Source: a virus
Reading direction: 5' to 3' (one strand)
Virus record (IMG/VR): IMGVR_UViG_3300025873_000009
Coordinates: 1 to 39,024 of that record
Length of the DNA stretch: 39,024 bases
Made by a program: the position numbers and the translations under genes. This document shows, piece after piece, positions 15,296 to 22,826 of this stretch. Below the pieces are notes generated by a model. The model was not told the origin of the DNA and did no database searches. It worked only from the letters and a program-made list of their open reading frames with translations. How positions within the stretch are numbered: the stretch's first letter is position 1; every line of letters starts with the position of its first letter.

Positions 15296-16410
15296 CTGCT
15301 GAATCTCCCATGTATAGCACCATGTGACCCACTCTGAGGAGTTGTAGTGACTCCCCCCCTACGCATAAGTGCGCCCAAAACTGTTCGGTCCCTGAAATCC
15401 CTCTGCGGCCCCCCTGGTTCGTGAATTGGAGTTCCATGCTTATCGCGCTTCAGCCCATGCAATTTATCTATACGGTCGGCAGCTAGTTTAGCTTGAGCCT
15501 TCTTAAACTTAGGACTTATAGCTCTTCTCGTTCTTTCCGTTGAGGTAAGTTTGGATTTACCAGCAATTTTAATCTCGTTCAACCTATCTCTCATAAAGTT
15601 AACGAATTGGGTGGAATCAGCAAATGCCACATGCTGTCCACGCTCTGGCTCGCCTCCTGGGGCACCTACAATACGAGAATGTTTAGTCGTTTTCTTCGGA
15701 GTCCGTGTAGTAGTAACATGTACTAAAGGTTTTTTACCACCTCTTTTACGAGCAGGTACTCCGTGTTTAGCTTTTCTAATTTCTATCCTAGGACTCTTTG
15801 CTTCCATCAACTTATCTCTACTAATCTCCTCCTTAAGAAGAGTAGTAAAGTTCTTAACCTTTTGTGCTTCTGGTAGAACTTTGTCAATAATCTCTTGGAT
15901 TTGGGTAGACTCTGTAAGACCAGGGTAAGCTCCCCTAGTTGAAGGGTCAGCAACAATATCCCAAGTAATTAACTTAAAGTCTTCGTTGACATATCTCTTA
16001 CCATCTAGCTCTTCAGTCACAGTACCCATACCACGGGAGGAGATACCAATCTTCACACCCCCATCAATAAGAGCCTTGGCTACTTTACCAGAAGGAGTAT
16101 TGAGAATCTCAGCCTCGCCAATAACCTCATTACCTTTCATATTAAGACCAGTAATAAGGTGAGATACATTAGAAAGTCTAACTGAGTCATGTTGGGGATG
16201 ATCAAGCTCCCCCATTAACCTTCTTTCATTCATGGCATCAGCAAGTTTAGTAATCTCTCTTTCTAGAAGAGGCTTTCTATAAATTCTTTTGTTATTATTT
16301 GCTTCGTCTGCTCTCTGAAAACATCCTCGTATTTTCATAGGACCATTAGCGGTTCCTTCATTAATAACTTGTAAATTCTCAATAATAAATACATCTTCTA
16401 GTAATCTCAT
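15292..16410 (-). CDS. gp21: Prohead maturation protease, gp21-like, with basic C-terminal extension
   Basis: The 372-residue product is the serine protease that cleaves core and capsid proteins during head maturation. H71 (GELDHPQH), S124 or S125 (KIGISSRG) and D151/D155 (DIVADPST) fit the S78/U9 herpes-like protease triad; the His-Ser spacing of about 54 equals that of T4 gp21 (H85-S140). T4 gp21 has 212 residues; here about 185 residues follow the domain, very basic and carrying repeat-like segments. VLPE-A (E181|A182) and KLME-A (E203|A204) could be self-cleavage sites. The ATG at 16410 overlaps the upstream stop and is preceded by GAGAGGA. Confidence 0.9.
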   Translation of the reverse strand: MRLLEDVFIIENLQVINEGTANGPMKIRGCFQRADEANNNKRIYRKPLLEREITKLADAMNERRLMGELDHPQHDSVRLSNVSHLITGLNMKGNEVIGEAEILNTPSGKVAKALIDGGVKIGISSRGMGTVTEELDGKRYVNEDFKLITWDIVADPSTRGAYPGLTESTQIQEIIDKVLPEAQKVKNFTTLLKEEISRDKLMEAKSPRIEIRKAKHGVPARKRGGKKPLVHVTTTRTPKKTTKHSRIVGAPGGEPERGQHVAFADSTQFVNFMRDRLNEIKIAGKSKLTSTERTRRAISPKFKKAQAKLAADRIDKLHGLKRDKHGTPIHEPGGPQRDFRDRTVLGALMRRGGVTTTPQSGSHGAIHGRFSR

Positions 16411-16919
16411 TTTTGTCCTCTCGCTTTGCGTGTTTTTCTTTTGTACTTTTTACCCTTACGGGCTTCTCTTCTAGATTTAGCAGAAAGCTTCTTAGCCTTC
16501 TTACCACCATGTTTATGCCCCACTCTAGCTGCATGATCTTTAACAGACCCCCACTCAGCACTTGGGGTTGCACTTCCTGGTGTAAATCCCTTTGCTATTC
16601 TTCCACTAACTACAGACTCTGAATCTTTTCCACCGTGAGTTCTTTTTGATACTACATAAAGTCTTCTGGATCCTTTGGTAGAAAATATATGCCCAGGTCC
16701 ATGAGAACTTAGAGCAGCTTTAATAGTGGAGTATACTTTAACCCTAGACTTAATAGCTAAGTTACCACTCTTACCCTTGGTTTTATAATTACCTCTCCCA
16801 GAAGGATAACGACTACTTTTTTTTTCGTTAAGTATATTAAGAGCGTCTAATATGTCCACTTCTAGTAACTCGCTTTTTCTTTCTACTTTGTTTTTTTTCA
16901 CTAAAATTAGGGGGTCCAA
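16407..16919 (-). CDS. Very basic head-region protein (TTG start or frameshift product)
   Basis: The 170-residue product is rich in Lys, Arg, Gly and Ser, with a lysine/arginine-rich C-terminal third (KHGGKKAKKLSAKSRREAR), which suggests nucleic-acid binding and packaging with the genome or prohead core. The middle has IKSRVKVYSTIKAALSSHGPG and SRRLYVVSKRTHGG. There is no Met codon after the start position. TTG at 16919 has GGAG nine bases upstream and gives an 83-base overlap with the preceding gene. A +1 shift on the A8 run at 16898-16891 could instead join it to that gene. I do not recognise a family. Confidence 0.6.
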   Translation of the reverse strand: MDPLILVKKNKVERKSELLEVDILDALNILNEKKSSRYPSGRGNYKTKGKSGNLAIKSRVKVYSTIKAALSSHGPGHIFSTKGSRRLYVVSKRTHGGKDSESVVSGRIAKGFTPGSATPSAEWGSVKDHAARVGHKHGGKKAKKLSAKSRREARKGKKYKRKTRKARGQK

Positions 16920-17289
16920 CGCCCATAACTCCAGTAAAATTCTCTACCATTACAGCCGCTTCGGAAACCAGCGAAGTTAACTTATTAATAGTCTCAACTA
17001 ACTCCTCCTTAAGACTAGTAATTTTTTCTTGAAGAAGTTCTTGTTCGGATAGTAAGGGCTCCTTAACGGTTTCCCGCTTAGGAGCCTCACTCATACCAAA
17101 AGATTCTTGGAGAACTTGTTCAACCATAGAGACAGGGATAGAAACATCAGATATATCGACATCTGTGGTAGGTAATTCTTTAGGACGAGCTACTTCTGAA
17201 GTAGAGCCCTTTTTAGATACCTTTCCAGAGTCGATAAGAGACATGGCAAAGTCTCCAATGCCCAATCCAGTCTCATCTAACTTACCCAT
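16837..17289 (-). CDS. Coiled-coil head core protein, function unknown
   Basis: The 150-residue product has a loosely structured N-terminal half, a coiled coil at about residues 80-115 (LLSEQELLQEKITSLKEELVETINKLTSLV), and a basic tail (KKQSRKKKRV). Placement directly before the protease and after the acidic gp67-like protein suggests a prohead core component. Its ATG overlaps the upstream stop (17289). Its tail codes in the same DNA as the start of the next gene for 83 bases. Confidence 0.6.
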   Translation of the reverse strand: MGKLDETGLGIGDFAMSLIDSGKVSKKGSTSEVARPKELPTTDVDISDVSIPVSMVEQVLQESFGMSEAPKRETVKEPLLSEQELLQEKITSLKEELVETINKLTSLVSEAAVMVENFTGVMGVGPPNFSEKKQSRKKKRVTRSGHIRRS

Positions 17290-17705
17290 TACTCTTCGTC
17301 TTCGTCTTCCTCGTTAGTAGCCTCAACAATAAGGCCAGCTTCAGAAAGAACATCAAGAATTTCTTCTGCATTCTCAATAATGAAAGACTCTTCAACTTGC
17401 TCAGAAATGAGACCAGCTTCCGAGAAAACTTCCATCATAGCAGAGGCATGTTCTTGGAGGACCTCATCAGTAAGCTCCTCTTCTAAGTGAGTATCGCAAA
17501 GGGGGCAAGCAAGAGCTTCCTCTTCCGTAATACCTTTAGGGTCATTCTTCTTATTATCATAAGCACTCTTACCCACTTCTTTAGCACCTTCCACTTCAGG
17601 ACCAGTGCCCTTCATCTTCTCATCAACACGAATACCAGCCTTGTCCCAACCATTGGACTCAAGTAACTGGCTTACAAAATCATCAGTAACCATTTTATTA
17701 TCCAT
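17289..17705 (-). CDS. Acidic prohead core protein, gp67-like, with CPLC motif
   Basis: The 138-residue product is strongly acidic, ending in a run of Glu and Asp, like T4 gp67 core proteins. It contains CPLCDTHL (C67, C70, H73), possibly a small zinc site. Two near-identical segments, EVFSEAGLIS and DVLSEAGLIV, form an internal repeat. LSE-A (E122|A123) and IVE-A (E128|A129) fit the gp21 cleavage rule. A TTG at 17717 is in frame, but GGAG at 17715-17712 lies six to seven bases before the ATG at 17705, which is preferred. It opens the head operon after a terminator-like hairpin. Confidence 0.65.
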   Translation of the reverse strand: MDNKMVTDDFVSQLLESNGWDKAGIRVDEKMKGTGPEVEGAKEVGKSAYDNKKNDPKGITEEEALACPLCDTHLEEELTDEVLQEHASAMMEVFSEAGLISEQVEESFIIENAEEILDVLSEAGLIVEATNEEDEDEE

Positions 17706-17715
17706 TTTTTTCTCC

Positions 17716-17742
17716 AAAAAAAAGTATGCGGGTATGTACCCG
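17716..17742 (-). terminator. Terminator-like hairpin between tail and head operons
   Basis: On the minus strand CGGGTA (17742-17737) pairs with TACCCG (17734-17729), followed after five bases by T8 (17723-17716). It lies in the 94-base gap between the PAAR-like and gp67-like genes and would end the long baseplate transcript. The T-run directly touches the GGAG ribosome site of the next gene. Elsewhere in the gap there is TATAAAAT near 17788, too weak to call a promoter. Confidence 0.6.
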
Positions 17743-17799
17743 TCTGTTAATATGTAGACCTCATTAAATTTAATAGGGACTATTTTATAAAAAATTCCT

Positions 17800-18138
17800 T
17801 CAATCTGCGTATACGGTATAATTAACGGTGGATGGCCCTATAGCACCACACCCCGTATAGGTATCTCCAGCCCTAGCTATTTGAACAGGAGCCCCATTAG
17901 GGTATACATATACAGTAGATGTGTTGGGTGACAGAACACCAGAATGAAGGATCTCCATACAATCTCCATCACTATCCTCCGTAAATTTATGGGCTTCAGT
18001 TCCCCCAGCAACATAGTGAACTCCTATCCCGCCAACCAAAACATCTAATATGGCAGATTCACATTTAGTAGTTGAAGTACAGGGGTGATCTGCCACTGTT
18101 ATACTTACTGTATCTCCTGCTAAAGCTACTAAACTCAA
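17800..18138 (-). CDS. PAAR-like spike tip protein
   Basis: The 112-residue product shows the PAAR pattern of short beta turns with a metal site near the tip: VLVGGIGVHYV, then AHKF, CMEILHSG, STVYVYPNGAPVQIARAGD and GCGAI. His and Cys at AHKF, ILH and GCG could bind zinc. In T4 (gp5.4) and in type VI secretion such proteins sharpen the central spike that pierces the host membrane. It starts at TTG 18138, which overlaps the TGA of the upstream gene (TTGA), with CGGAG eight bases upstream. It is the last gene of the baseplate operon. The match is from pattern alone, so a cousin of the PAAR fold is possible. Confidence 0.7.
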   Translation of the reverse strand: MSLVALAGDTVSITVADHPCTSTTKCESAILDVLVGGIGVHYVAGGTEAHKFTEDSDGDCMEILHSGVLSPNTSTVYVYPNGAPVQIARAGDTYTGCGAIGPSTVNYTVYAD

Positions 18139-20837
18139 TTTATTGGCTCCGGGGTATCTGTTTGGTCAGCTAGGGGCTTCTTCTCTAATGTCACATACCC
18201 AGATAAAAAGTTTGGGTTATCAATACGAAGGTTATTACTCCTAACTTCTGTAATCTTTTTAGGATAATTATCATTTACTACAGTAGAAGAGGAAACTTTA
18301 CCAATACCAATAGAGTGTCTGGTATTGTTCCAATTACTAGACTCTAGATACAAATCTTTCATTTTACTTCTATCAATACCATCGTAAACTTCTTTCCAAG
18401 TCACCGTGTCATTTTCAAGAACCCAATTTTCTTTAAGGTCTTTTAATTTAGCCAGCAACTGCCTCATTCCAAACTTAGGACGAGGTAATACTGGGTCCGT
18501 ATTAGTATATTTATCTAAATCTACTAGAGCAGTGGTATCTAAAGAGTATTGTATAGCATTAGGATCAACAGTTTTTACACTTACTCCTTTATGAGGCCAA
18601 GGAAACTCTTGTGTTAGGTACGGAGCATCCCAAACATCACTCTTATCTGGATTTGCGTTAGGTGTAAATTTTAATTCTCTCTCCCCATAGGATATTTGTC
18701 TGGAGATGAAATGATTAGCTACATTTTGATCTTTATCAGACGGTATAAGCACTATTAAAGGAGCAATTCTCTTTACATAAATATCATACTGAGGATCATC
18801 TTCAAACATATCAAAGGTAAAGTCTTTAGAAGTTATTGAAATTTCCTCTGCATTAGCAACATAAGTTAGTATAGGATCATCTGCATCAACATAGAATACC
18901 ATAAAGGGCCATGGTGTAAATTTTATAAGATCAGCTATAGTGTCTGTGTTGGTTTCATAAGTATACTTAGCAGTCGTATTGGCTATAAATGTAGATGTTC
19001 TAGATGCATCTGTCACACTATCAGGTATTAAGTTTAAGAAATAGTAATTATCTCTTTTATTCTTAACCCCATACCTTTCATCTATTCTAGAATCTACAGA
19101 AGTCTTTACATTCAAAGTATGTGAATACTCATCACCTAACAGGTAACACATTTTTTGAAGATCTTCTATTTGTAGTACTCTAGCCCTATCAAACTCTCCA
19201 GCAACAGCGATCTCGTCTATCTTCCCATCCCTAGTAAGTACTCTTTGTAAGTTTCCTGGGCTCATAGTGAGGGATCCAGTAGAGTTTAATGGAATAGTAT
19301 CCCCAACACTGTAATAAAGTTGGCTTGTAGTCCCATTAGAAAGCTTTACTGGTATGTTTTTCTTCAAATCAGTGGATAAAGTTTTCCATAATTTCATCTG
19401 CTGCTGCACAAGGCCATCGTAATCTTCAGATACTAATGGGAAAGAGTTCGCCCCAGCCATCCGTATAACCTTAGCTTCCGCAGAATGAGACCCTCTAATA
19501 CCCACGGTACTTCCCCTAGTAGAGGAATGCTTTACTTGTGCAGACTTTATACCTGATAGATAATCAATTAGTTCATCTGCATCTATAGCATACAGCCTAT
19601 TAGATATTAATAATCTTCGTATAGTACCTAGTACTTCATTTTTAATAGATTCTCCTGTTGCAAGTTTTACTTCATTTAATAAATCTACTATATTATCATT
19701 TAAACTTCTTTCTATATTGTAATTACTTAAATTAGTATAAGGAAAATCAGAAAATAATAGATCACTATTATTATTCATATTATAAACCATAAATATAGAA
19801 GAGTGTACTTTCTCTTTAAATAAACCAGAGGGTAAAGATCCCCGACCAACCCCTATAAACGAAGTACCTCCTGAGTAATATCTTCTATTACTAACATTTC
19901 TTTCAAATACAGAATCAACATAGTTATAAGCATACGCAACCTCATCAGGATCCTCCCCTCTTCCTCCTCCTCCTCTTGTTGGGGGTTGCTCACAAGCATC
20001 ATCGCAGGGTCCTTTCTCGTTATAAGTGCAGTCTGTAACACAAGGCGTAGTATTAAAAGTACATGTCCACTCTTCCAGAGGATTACACACCCAGCACTTA
20101 TGATCGCATGATTTTGATTCCCCATTGGGACCTGTTCCCCCCGCCAAATTACAAAGGAGTTTAGTTCTAAATGTATTTGGGGGACACTTACCGTCTTTCT
20201 GGACAACATCCTGGCTACAGCAATATATTCCATCATCTTGGCAACGCCAGCAAAGAGCCTCTCCAGCCCCAGGCCCTGGGGCTGGAGGAGGGCCAGGAGG
20301 AGAAGTTATATCAGAACAAAACGCTTCGCAAGTGTCCTTCTTTGGGTATATAGCGTTACAAAGTTCACCATCTACGCATACAGCATCATAACATTCACCA
20401 CCCTCAAAAACAGTAACCCCTTCACAATCCTTAGTTTTATTATTACAGGTATATCCTATACAAGATTTTGGGGGTGCAGTCGGTCCTGGTGTTGGAGGAC
20501 CTCCTCCTCCTTTTGGTCCACCACAACCATTATCGGCTAATAAACATGCAGCAGGAGAAGAATACCATAATGCTTGTCCATCATCATATGTTGGGGGGTT
20601 AGCGGTACAAACACTACCCCACTCATCCTGCCAAGGAATCATGGTCATAGTACAATTATCTAATGGGGTAGCAGGGTCATGACAATTCCAATAAGGAACA
20701 GCATCACAATCACCACCTGGGTTACATTCGTCCCCATCACAGGTAGAATCAAAAGTTCCACCTCCACCAGCACCCTGGTCTCCAGGGGGAAAAGTTCCAG
20801 GGGGTCTAAGTGAACATGCTATCCAGAGAGCGGCCAT
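18135..20837 (-). CDS. Cysteine-rich tail/baseplate protein
   Basis: The 900-residue product has two parts. Residues 1-290 carry about 31 cysteines in small clusters (for example CWRCQDDGIYCC and CDHKCWVC), separated by Gly- and Pro-rich linkers, resembling disulfide or metal-knotted mini-modules. Residues 37-55 contain ECNPGGDC followed by PYW and DP, also found in the gp15-like protein. Residues 300-900 are a normal-looking mixed alpha/beta part with only about one cysteine and no family I recognise. It is followed by the PAAR-like gene, so it may be near the central hub or fibre. The ATG at 20837 has AGAGG upstream. No signal peptide is evident. Confidence 0.7.
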   Translation of the reverse strand: MAALWIACSLRPPGTFPPGDQGAGGGGTFDSTCDGDECNPGGDCDAVPYWNCHDPATPLDNCTMTMIPWQDEWGSVCTANPPTYDDGQALWYSSPAACLLADNGCGGPKGGGGPPTPGPTAPPKSCIGYTCNNKTKDCEGVTVFEGGECYDAVCVDGELCNAIYPKKDTCEAFCSDITSPPGPPPAPGPGAGEALCWRCQDDGIYCCSQDVVQKDGKCPPNTFRTKLLCNLAGGTGPNGESKSCDHKCWVCNPLEEWTCTFNTTPCVTDCTYNEKGPCDDACEQPPTRGGGGRGEDPDEVAYAYNYVDSVFERNVSNRRYYSGGTSFIGVGRGSLPSGLFKEKVHSSIFMVYNMNNNSDLLFSDFPYTNLSNYNIERSLNDNIVDLLNEVKLATGESIKNEVLGTIRRLLISNRLYAIDADELIDYLSGIKSAQVKHSSTRGSTVGIRGSHSAEAKVIRMAGANSFPLVSEDYDGLVQQQMKLWKTLSTDLKKNIPVKLSNGTTSQLYYSVGDTIPLNSTGSLTMSPGNLQRVLTRDGKIDEIAVAGEFDRARVLQIEDLQKMCYLLGDEYSHTLNVKTSVDSRIDERYGVKNKRDNYYFLNLIPDSVTDASRTSTFIANTTAKYTYETNTDTIADLIKFTPWPFMVFYVDADDPILTYVANAEEISITSKDFTFDMFEDDPQYDIYVKRIAPLIVLIPSDKDQNVANHFISRQISYGERELKFTPNANPDKSDVWDAPYLTQEFPWPHKGVSVKTVDPNAIQYSLDTTALVDLDKYTNTDPVLPRPKFGMRQLLAKLKDLKENWVLENDTVTWKEVYDGIDRSKMKDLYLESSNWNNTRHSIGIGKVSSSTVVNDNYPKKITEVRSNNLRIDNPNFLSGYVTLEKKPLADQTDTPEPIN

Positions 20838-20864
20838 ATTAAAACTAACCTCTAGACATTACTG

Positions 20865-22826
20865 TTAAGGTGTCATTACCTCTATGGACTCTTTCCATAT
20901 CCAGCCTGAAACATAAACAGAGAATTTAACATGCTCACCGCTGCCTCCATGAACCCCAGAACTTGGGGCTCCCCCCGCTCCTATAAAAGACAAAGTAAGC
21001 ATTTCCGCTCCACTAGTTTCATCTACAAAATACCTTGGTATTAGGATATGCTGGGTAATCCCAATTTTAGCTATACTCTGCTCCTCAGGGTCGGTGCCCT
21101 TCCACTGGTTACCGTAGTGCCTCCCAATGGTTAACCAATTAGTCCCCCCCGAGCCAGGGGTTTTTGCCCGCAGGAAGCCCACATTTTGATTATTATTTTG
21201 ATTATCTGAAAAAACACTAACTATTACACCAGCAAGATAGGGAATACGATTAGCAGGTATACCATCCTCTATATTATAGACTGTTTCTGCTTTTATGTCT
21301 TTGGTCTGGACCTGGTTAAGTATTTGCCACCATGATGCTCTAATTTCAGTATGTTCAAGTTCTATAGTCTTCTTAATGTATTTAGGGGTAGCTTGCTCTA
21401 GTTTCCATATCCTTCTTTGTAAATCACGATCAGTAACATAAGGGTTAGCTATCGAAGCTGGGGGATTAGCAGCAGCCAAACCAGCCCTCTCGTTATAGGT
21501 TAATTCAGCAGTTCTAAAGAAAGGTCTAATGTCTAATATATTATCATTACTAATAGTAGTAGCCCCATTCTCCACAAAAATATATGCAATAGGTAGTACA
21601 GACTGTCCCACAAGAGAGAGGGAAGGAGTTCCGTTCAATTCATCAGCTAAGTAAGGAGCTAGATTCATTAAATCATCAGGGCTTGGGAAAGTAGTAAAGA
21701 CCCCATCAGTACCAATATTCTTGTTATGATCACCAATGGGAGAAGTTATTTGTGGATTACCCACCGAATCAGTAACCTCATTTATATCTCTCTGTAAGTA
21801 ATTACCTATAGTATATTTTTCCTTGTCGTAATTTTTTAGGAAAGTAGAATCGACCCTCTCTCCTTGCCAAGGTGATCCCTCAATGACGCTCTGAGCAAAC
21901 AATTTAACTACCCCAGCCCCCTTAACAATACCTAAGGTTGGCTCAGATATGCTGATAGGACTATCCGTATCTTTCGCTCTAGCAATAGTAGTAGCTGGAG
22001 CATCTATAGGCTTAGTATAAATAAATAGTAAATCAACCCTTACTGAAGGTACATACGCAGTCTCATTAGGATAATCATTCTCATCAAAAGAGGGAATAAT
22101 AATATCTAATTGTTGTTCCACATTTACTAATGCAGTTCTGAATGGTGCGCCCCACGCTCTAGTAAATTCAACTGCTAATTGCTGCAGGTCTGTGGGGTCT
22201 GCCCAAGTCTTAGTAGTAGTATCTTGTTGCCATAGTGCCAATTTTAATTTTGGTATATCATATATTCCTATAGCTAGATTTTTTACATCAAAAGTATACC
22301 CAGGCTTATATGCTATATCGTCACCCTGATAATTGGCTGCATGAGTTTGTAAATGATCATATAAACCATTATTATTTAAAACTCCAGTAGTAGTATCTCC
22401 TATCAAATTAAATAAAACAGTATCATTTAATTTAATCTCTCTTTGCTTTTCAAAAGAAGATACCTCATAATTCATTGATGTACCAGTCAGGATTTCAGAT
22501 ATACCAGTCTTATAAGCATCATTTACCCTACCTATAAAATTTCCAGGATTGACACTTACCTGCATACCATTCCCACCGAAAGGACGCAATTCTGTAAACT
22601 CCTTACGACCTATCTCCCCAACAACCTCTCCACCCGTAGTCTGACTAACCTGATCTTTAAGCCACAGAATATTTTCCTGTACTTGTTTAAGTGGAATATT
22701 ATCTACTTCCCAATAGTAAGGATCATTAGCTTTAAAATATCGGATGGGGTCCGTAAATTTATGGGTACTGGGGTTGTAAGATACGCTTGCCCCACCTTGA
22801 TTATTTCCAAAAGTATCATCAGCCAT
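20865..22826 (-). CDS. Baseplate/tail-fibre-type structural protein
   Basis: The 653-residue product has an N-terminal segment at about 30-60 (YYWEVDNIPL) shared with the beta-helix protein upstream. The middle contains VPSVRVDLLFIYTKP and ISNDNILDIRPFF, a pattern common in phage structural proteins with assembled beta domains, and a C-terminal jelly-roll-like part. Family not firmly identified. It starts at ATG 22826 with GGAG upstream and TAATG overlap with the preceding stop. It probably is an outer baseplate or fibre part. Confidence 0.65.
   Translation of the reverse strand: MADDTFGNNQGGASVSYNPSTHKFTDPIRYFKANDPYYWEVDNIPLKQVQENILWLKDQVSQTTGGEVVGEIGRKEFTELRPFGGNGMQVSVNPGNFIGRVNDAYKTGISEILTGTSMNYEVSSFEKQREIKLNDTVLFNLIGDTTTGVLNNNGLYDHLQTHAANYQGDDIAYKPGYTFDVKNLAIGIYDIPKLKLALWQQDTTTKTWADPTDLQQLAVEFTRAWGAPFRTALVNVEQQLDIIIPSFDENDYPNETAYVPSVRVDLLFIYTKPIDAPATTIARAKDTDSPISISEPTLGIVKGAGVVKLFAQSVIEGSPWQGERVDSTFLKNYDKEKYTIGNYLQRDINEVTDSVGNPQITSPIGDHNKNIGTDGVFTTFPSPDDLMNLAPYLADELNGTPSLSLVGQSVLPIAYIFVENGATTISNDNILDIRPFFRTAELTYNERAGLAAANPPASIANPYVTDRDLQRRIWKLEQATPKYIKKTIELEHTEIRASWWQILNQVQTKDIKAETVYNIEDGIPANRIPYLAGVIVSVFSDNQNNNQNVGFLRAKTPGSGGTNWLTIGRHYGNQWKGTDPEEQSIAKIGITQHILIPRYFVDETSGAEMLTLSFIGAGGAPSSGVHGGSGEHVKFSVYVSGWIWKESIEVMTP

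Noticed and set aside
17706-17717. TTG start of the acidic core protein
   Set aside because: It would include the GGAG site used by the ATG at 17705.
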